A stretch of DNA of 10,323 nt from DASXHZ01 sp036488085. Its GTDB lineage: Bacteria; Acidobacteriota; Thermoanaerobaculia; Gp7-AA8. The stretch is from the NCBI GenBank assembly GCA_036488085.1, contig DASXHZ010000101.1, positions 1-10,323 on the forward strand. Direction: 5' to 3'. Shown here piece after piece: positions 7,276 to 10,323 of this stretch. The stretch's first letter is position 1; every line of letters starts with the position of its first letter. The translations under genes were made by a program, and so were the position numbers. A model generated the notes under the pieces. That model did no database searches, was not told where the DNA came from, and was given only the letters and a program-made list of their open reading frames with translations.

Positions 7276-7278
7276 AGT
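7174..7278 (-). pseudogene. Decayed RAYT fragment 2
   Basis: The minus strand reads DLWSGLDQLIRNDESL, a variant of residues 105-121 of the intact transposase, then runs out of frame through the same one-base deletion as fragment 1. It also shares the loss of two codons after LW and the internal deletion before the C-terminal codons. The tyrosine TAC codon again survives in the DNA. It is not a gene. Confidence 0.75.
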
Positions 7279-7285
7279 CGGTGTT

Positions 7286-7358
7286 GTGTGTGGGGCCGGC
7301 TCTCAGCCGGCCCAGGTTCACGCAGGATCAGGCCGGCTGAGAGCCGGCCCCACACACA
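7286..7358. repeat. REP pair 3 (BIME-like inverted palindromes)
   Basis: The left hairpin 7293-7313 is GGGCCGGCT-CTC-AGCCGGCCC. The right hairpin 7331-7349 is GGCCGGCT-GAG-AGCCGGCC, with one base lost at its foot. The linker is AGGTTCACGCAGGATCA. The element ends 13 bases from the stop codon of the intact transposase gene, on its 3' side, and is flanked by TGTGTG and CACACACA. Confidence 0.93.
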
Positions 7359-7371
7359 AAACACTGCATTC

Positions 7372-7836
7372 CTAGGTGGGGGCCCACGAACGCCAGAACC
7401 ACTTGTAGTCGCGCCAGTCGGTAACCAGGGCTGCGCGTACCGGATTGTTCGCGATGTAGTCGCGCTTCTCGTACAGGCTCTCATCGCGCCGAATCAAGTG
7501 ATCGAAGGCCTCGCGTTGCCACAGCCGACCACGGCGCTCCGTCAGGCGGTTCACGTGATAGGCGGATGCGCTCTTGATGCGGCCGATGATTCGGTGGAGC
7601 GAGCAACTCTCGAATGGCGCAACGATGAAATGCAGGTGATCGGGCATCACCACACAGCAGTCAACCCAACCAAGAGTCTTGTGATCGTGGATGCACGACG
7701 CGAGCACCGCATCCCGCGCCTCCGGCGTCAGGAAGAACCGGTGACGCGTGCAAAACGTGACGTAGTAGGTTCGACCACCTTTGATGAGGTGTGGCAGGTG
7801 GCGATGACGGTAGAGATGCGTGTCTGCGTAGATCAC
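7372..7836 (-). CDS. REP-associated tyrosine transposase (RAYT, Y1/IS200-like)
   Basis: This 154-residue single-domain HUH-type transposase belongs to the TnpA-REP branch of the IS200/IS605 superfamily. These enzymes cut and join single-stranded DNA at REP hairpins. The HUH metal-binding motif is MPDHLHFI (His67, His69), preceded by the characteristic YYVTFCTRHRFFL near residues 24-36. The likely nucleophile is Tyr127 in KRDYIANNPVRAALV, a block typical of RAYTs; LWQREAFDHLIR (105-116) precedes it. The length fits the family. The start is a GTG (complement of 7834-7836); an open frame continues upstream without a better start, and GAGGGA lies about 12 bases away, so the exact start is uncertain. 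It is flanked by REP pairs 3 and 4, as expected for a RAYT acting on its own repeats, and two dead fragments of a related gene lie downstream. It looks intact. Confidence 0.9.
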   Translation of the reverse strand: MIYADTHLYRHRHLPHLIKGGRTYYVTFCTRHRFFLTPEARDAVLASCIHDHKTLGWVDCCVVMPDHLHFIVAPFESCSLHRIIGRIKSASAYHVNRLTERRGRLWQREAFDHLIRRDESLYEKRDYIANNPVRAALVTDWRDYKWFWRSWAPT

Positions 7837-7882
7837 CGCATCGATTGTCCCTCGGCGTGATCGCGCGAGCCGTTTCTCTACT

Positions 7883-7957
7883 ATGTGCGGAGCCGGCTCT
7901 CAGCCGGCCCAGGTTTTGCGCAGAACCAGGGCCGGCTGAGAGCCGGCCCCACACACA
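7883..7957. repeat. REP pair 4 (BIME-like inverted palindromes)
   Basis: The left hairpin 7890-7910 is GAGCCGGCT-CTC-AGCCGGCCC with one stem mismatch. The right hairpin 7929-7949 is perfect (GGGCCGGCT-GAG-AGCCGGCCC). The linker AGGTTTTGCGCAGAACCA is the most diverged of the four. The element lies on the 5' side of the transposase gene and 11 bases beyond the stop codon of the minus-strand cyclic-nucleotide-binding gene, where it may act as a 3' boundary. Confidence 0.92.
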
Positions 7958-7968
7958 AGGGAGGCCGA

Positions 7969-8400
7969 TCACACCCTTCGCGCGGTGTCGCGCAGCCGCT
8001 CGACGAGCAGCTCGCACATGGCGACGGAGAACTTGGCGAGGAGGTGGGGCTCGAAGGCGAGGGCTTCCGCGAGGGTGCGCGAGTTCCAGGCGCGGACGAT
8101 CGTGGCTTCGCCGGCCGTCACCGAGACCGTACGCGGAGAGTCGTCGATGAAGGAGACTTCGCCGAGGACGTCGCCGGGGCCGACAGTGGCAACGGTCGCC
8201 GGCTGACCGTCGCGTGTGCCGACGATGTCGAGGTGGCCGCCTTCGACGGCGAAGAGCGTCGAGTCGGTGTCACCAGCGCGGATCAGATAGTGCCCTTCCG
8301 GAACATGCCGCAGCTCGCCGAGGCGTTCGACGCGATCGCGTTCGTCATCGGTGAAATAGCGGAACAGCGGGTGATCCGACTGGAGAGGGAAAACGTTCAT
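7969..8400 (-). CDS. Standalone cyclic-nucleotide-binding (Crp-like) domain protein
   Basis: This 143-residue protein is one cNMP-binding domain. HPLFRYFTDDERDRV opens the domain, and the phosphate-binding cassette GDVLGEVSFIDDSPRTVSV (76-94) has the ribose-binding Glu81, Arg90 and Thr91 expected for nucleotide contact. It ends with a C-terminal helix and has no helix-turn-helix, kinase or channel part, so it is probably a regulatory module acting through a partner protein. The ATG (complement of 8398-8400) overlaps the stop of the upstream gene as ATGA, which fixes the start. A longer reading frame extends to 8625 but its extra residues are low-complexity and lie inside the upstream gene. 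Whether it binds cAMP, cGMP or nothing cannot be told. Confidence 0.85.
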   Translation of the reverse strand: MNVFPLQSDHPLFRYFTDDERDRVERLGELRHVPEGHYLIRAGDTDSTLFAVEGGHLDIVGTRDGQPATVATVGPGDVLGEVSFIDDSPRTVSVTAGEATIVRAWNSRTLAEALAFEPHLLAKFSVAMCELLVERLRDTARRV

Positions 8401-8966
8401 GTCCAGCGCACCATCCACTCGCAGTGCGGGGCGCCTTTCGCGTAGCACTGCGTCTGCTCCACGTTCACGTTTTTCGCGCCCGTCAGCTCCGCCATCCGCT
8501 CCATCCATCCGGTGATGCGGCTGCATCCCGCGACCTCGGACGGAAAATTGAGGATGCGGATTCGGGCGCTCGTCGATGTCTGGTCCTCGACGCGCATGTC
8601 GCCGCGGTTGTAGAGCGAGCTCCACATCTGCGATGCCTTCGACAGCAGTGCGGGCGGAGTCAGCACCATCGCGAAGAAGCGGTAGATGCCTTTGACCGCG
8701 TCGCCCGCCGCCTCGCGTCCGGCGCGGCGTGCGAAGAGATCGACCGGCTCGCCGAGCGCGTTGGCGGCAGCTTCCGTGAAGACGTTGAGCATATGGACGG
8801 GCACGGTCTCCGTGGCGAGGATCGGCGAGCGGAACCGCGACGCGTACTCCGGCGGAAGAGCGGCGAATACCTTCTCTTTCTGCTCGGGCGAAAGCTGTGC
8901 ATCGATGAACTTCTGCAGGCTCCGCACGGGTGAACCTTTGACCGTGACGCTGTCGTCAACTGGCAT
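8397..8966 (-). CDS. Putative sensor protein, DUF2378 / V4R-like
   Basis: This 189-residue soluble protein has no membrane segment or signal peptide. The middle (about residues 93-135: YRFFAMVLTPPALLSKASQM, then SLYNRGDMRVEDQ) and the C-terminal part, ending QTQCYAKGAPHCEWMVRW, resemble the DUF2378 (TIGR02265) and V4R/haem-NO-binding-like fold. In that fold a conserved G..(H)C.W closes a small-molecule sensing domain. Cys148, Cys174, His181 and Cys182 could bind a ligand or metal; this is inference. Assignment is by overall look only. The start ATG at 8964-8966 has GGAGGG 5 bases upstream. The stop overlaps the start of the cNMP-binding gene, so the two proteins are probably made together and may interact. 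Confidence 0.6.
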   Translation of the reverse strand: MPVDDSVTVKGSPVRSLQKFIDAQLSPEQKEKVFAALPPEYASRFRSPILATETVPVHMLNVFTEAAANALGEPVDLFARRAGREAAGDAVKGIYRFFAMVLTPPALLSKASQMWSSLYNRGDMRVEDQTSTSARIRILNFPSEVAGCSRITGWMERMAELTGAKNVNVEQTQCYAKGAPHCEWMVRWT

Positions 8967-8971
8967 CCCAA

Positions 8972-8977
8972 CCCTCC
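8972..8977 (-). promoter_or_regulatory. Shine-Dalgarno for the DUF2378/V4R-like gene
   Basis: The minus strand reads GGAGGG, 5 bases before the ATG at 8966. It is the strongest ribosome binding site in the right half of the window and fixes that start. It contrasts with the divergent transketolase gene, which has none. Confidence 0.75.
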
Positions 8978-9013
8978 GGCGTTCTGCACAAAAATTTCAG
9001 GGAAAACTCGACG

Positions 9014-9019
9014 AGTATA
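9014..9019 (-). promoter_or_regulatory. Candidate -10 for the minus-strand gene pair
   Basis: The minus strand reads TATACT, one mismatch from TATAAT, about 47 bases upstream of the ATG at 8966. It would give a leader of about 40 bases containing the Shine-Dalgarno. No clear -35 is seen upstream, where the sequence is already inside the transketolase gene. It overlaps the plus-strand -10, so at most one polymerase could occupy the site at a time. Confidence 0.4.
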
Positions 9020-9021
9020 AT
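9016..9021 (+). promoter_or_regulatory. -10 box TATAAT of transketolase, leaderless arrangement
   Basis: A perfect TATAAT lies 6 bases before the ATG at 9028, so transcription should begin at or next to the A of the start codon. No Shine-Dalgarno lies between. The -35 is not consensus; TTTCAG (8995-9000) at 15-base spacing is the nearest candidate. Confidence 0.6.
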
Positions 9022-9027
9022 CCGACG

Positions 9028-10323
9028 ATGGATCAGACGAGCGCCGCCACGGCCATCAAAGTGGCCGAGGAAAGCAACGAACCGAAGATCGGACCGAAGG
9101 ACAAGCTCGAAGAGCTCTGCGTAAACACCATTCGGTTTCTCGCCGTCGACGCGGTCGAAAAGGCGAAGTCCGGACACCCCGGCACGCCGATGGGATTGGC
9201 CGACATCGGGTTCGTCCTCTGGACCGAATTTCTGCACCACGATCCGACCGACACGCACTGGAAGAACCGCGACCGTTTCGTCCTCTCGTGCGGCCACGCG
9301 TCGATGCTGCTCTACTCGCTGCTCCACCTCACCGGCTACCCCGACATGACGCTGGACGAGCTGAAACACTTCCGCCAGTGGGGATCGCGCACCGCGGGGC
9401 ATCCCGAGTACGGCCACGCCAGCGGCATCGAGGTCACCACGGGTCCGCTTGGCCAGGGACTCGCGCACAGCGTCGGAATGGCGCTCGCCGCGAAGATGAT
9501 GGCCGCGCGGTTCAATACCGACGGCGCATTCAGCCCCGTCAATCACCACATCTTCGGCATCTGCTCCGACGGCGATCTCGAAGAAGGGATCAGCCAGGAA
9601 GCCGCCTCGCTCGCCGGCCACCTCGGCCTCGGCAATCTCATTTACTTCTACGACGACAACAACATCTCGATCGAGGGAGAGACGCGCCTCTCGTATTCCG
9701 ATGACGCCAAGCGCCGCTTCGAGGCGCTCGGCTGGCACGTGCAGAAGATCGACGGTCACGACCGCGACGCCATCCGCAAGGCGCTCAAGAAAGCGATCCG
9801 CGAGACCGAGCGTCCGTCGATGATCATCGCCAAGACCGTCATCGGCTGGGGCTCGCCGAAGTTCCACGGCACCGCCCGTGCGCACGGCGAGCCGCTCGGC
9901 GCCGAGGAGGCTGCGGCGACCAAGCAAGCGCTCGGTTGGCCGGCGGAGCCGACGTTCTACGTTCCCGACGAGGTGCGCGAGGAGTACACGCGCAAGACCA
10001 AGAAGCTCGCTCGTTCGCGCAAGCAGTGGGACAAGGCGATGAAGGAGTGGCGGGCGCGCAACTCGGAGCTCGCGGAGCAGTGGGACATCTACTGGTCGCA
10101 CCGCCTTCCGGACGGCTACGAGACCGCGCTCCTCGATGCGGCGAAGAGCGACAAGCCGATCGCGACGCGCGCGCTGTCGGGGCAGGTGATCCAGAATCTG
10201 GCCGCCATCGCGCCGTTCGTCGTTGGCGGGTCGGCCGACCTCGCACCGTCGACGAACACGCTGATCAAAGACGCCGGCTCGATCGAGCGCCCGAGGGACG
10301 ATCGGAACGAGCCGCCGAAGGAA
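9028..10323 (+). CDS. tkt: Transketolase, N-terminal two thirds (cut by the right edge)
   Basis: The 432 codons present run open to the last base of the window; transketolases are usually about 650-700 residues, so the C-terminal part is missing only because the window ends. The enzyme is cytoplasmic, uses thiamine diphosphate and magnesium, and moves two-carbon ketol units between sugar phosphates in the pentose phosphate pathway. Key motifs are SGHPGTPMG with His50, TTGPLGQG (from about residue 137), the cofactor motif SDGDLEEG (180-187) closed by DDNN (209-212), and HGEPLG with His286. Near the end the pyrimidine-binding domain begins with TRALSGQVIQNLA and GGSADLAPSTNT. The first 25 or so residues are a non-conserved extension. 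The ATG is chosen because TATAAT ends 6 bases upstream; leaderless translation is inferred. The SDG form of the cofactor motif is common in bacteria and not a defect. Confidence 0.95.
   Translation, partial: MDQTSAATAIKVAEESNEPKIGPKDKLEELCVNTIRFLAVDAVEKAKSGHPGTPMGLADIGFVLWTEFLHHDPTDTHWKNRDRFVLSCGHASMLLYSLLHLTGYPDMTLDELKHFRQWGSRTAGHPEYGHASGIEVTTGPLGQGLAHSVGMALAAKMMAARFNTDGAFSPVNHHIFGICSDGDLEEGISQEAASLAGHLGLGNLIYFYDDNNISIEGETRLSYSDDAKRRFEALGWHVQKIDGHDRDAIRKALKKAIRETERPSMIIAKTVIGWGSPKFHGTARAHGEPLGAEEAAATKQALGWPAEPTFYVPDEVREEYTRKTKKLARSRKQWDKAMKEWRARNSELAEQWDIYWSHRLPDGYETALLDAAKSDKPIATRALSGQVIQNLAAIAPFVVGGSADLAPSTNTLIKDAGSIERPRDDRNEPPKE

Noticed and set aside
6891..7358. CRISPR-like or integron-type repeat array in the REP region
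   Set aside because: The spacers are homologous to each other and to the transposase gene, not unique, and the repeats are paired palindromes; no integrase or cas gene is present.
6892..7860. A 322-codon plus-strand frame through the REP island
   Set aside because: It runs through palindromes and both remnants antisense to the transposase, and repeats the same peptide (CVWGRLSAGPG type) because of the REP sequence. It is a by-product of the repeats.
8401..8625. Upstream extension of the cNMP-binding protein to a start at 8625
   Set aside because: The added 75 residues are His/Arg/Gly-rich low-complexity sequence inside the DUF2378/V4R-like gene. The ATG at 8400 gives an ATGA overlap and begins just before the conserved domain.
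9565..9588. Defective thiamine diphosphate motif in transketolase (SDG instead of GDG)
   Set aside because: SDGD(L/I)xEG is a common variant in bacterial transketolases and the rest of the motif down to DDN is present.

Overview
The window is GC-rich bacterial DNA with tightly packed genes. An all-bacterial gene set, MacB-type permeases, a standalone Crp-like domain protein and REP palindromes with a REP-associated transposase would fit Acidobacteriota or a neighbouring phylum. That assignment is an inference from gene content and style; there is no rRNA or marker gene to prove it.

Layout. Positions 1-208 are a perfect-register tandem array of 26 octamers (CGAAACCC and CGTAACCT types), probably continuing beyond the left edge. 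It is followed by a 70-base leader and a six-gene plus-strand cluster (279-6882) with gaps of 27, 5, 21 and 9 bases and finally a 4-base overlap. The genes are an HlyD/MacA-type periplasmic adaptor, a MacB/LolD-class ABC ATPase, two different MacB/FtsX-type permeases, a Ste24-like M48 membrane metalloprotease and a seven-bladed WD40 protein. The first four form a complete tripartite-type exporter; the protease and propeller are probably co-transcribed with it.

From 6882 to about 7957, between two convergent genes, lies a REP/RAYT island. Four paired palindromes (each two inverted copies of GGGCCGGCT-NNN-AGCCGGCCC with TG/CA-repeat ends) alternate with two decayed fragments of a REP-associated tyrosine transposase and one intact minus-strand copy (7372-7836). 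The order is REP, remnant, REP, remnant, REP, intact RAYT, REP. This is the most interesting part of the window because it looks like a frozen record of how such an island grows.

Further right is a minus-strand pair joined by an ATGA overlap: a DUF2378/V4R-like putative sensor protein (8397-8966) and a standalone cyclic-nucleotide-binding-domain protein (7969-8400). A 61-base intergenic region separates it from a divergent transketolase gene (9028 to the right edge, truncated). The transketolase has a consensus TATAAT ending 6 bases before its ATG and no Shine-Dalgarno, so it is probably translated from a leaderless mRNA; the -10 candidates of the two divergent genes overlap.
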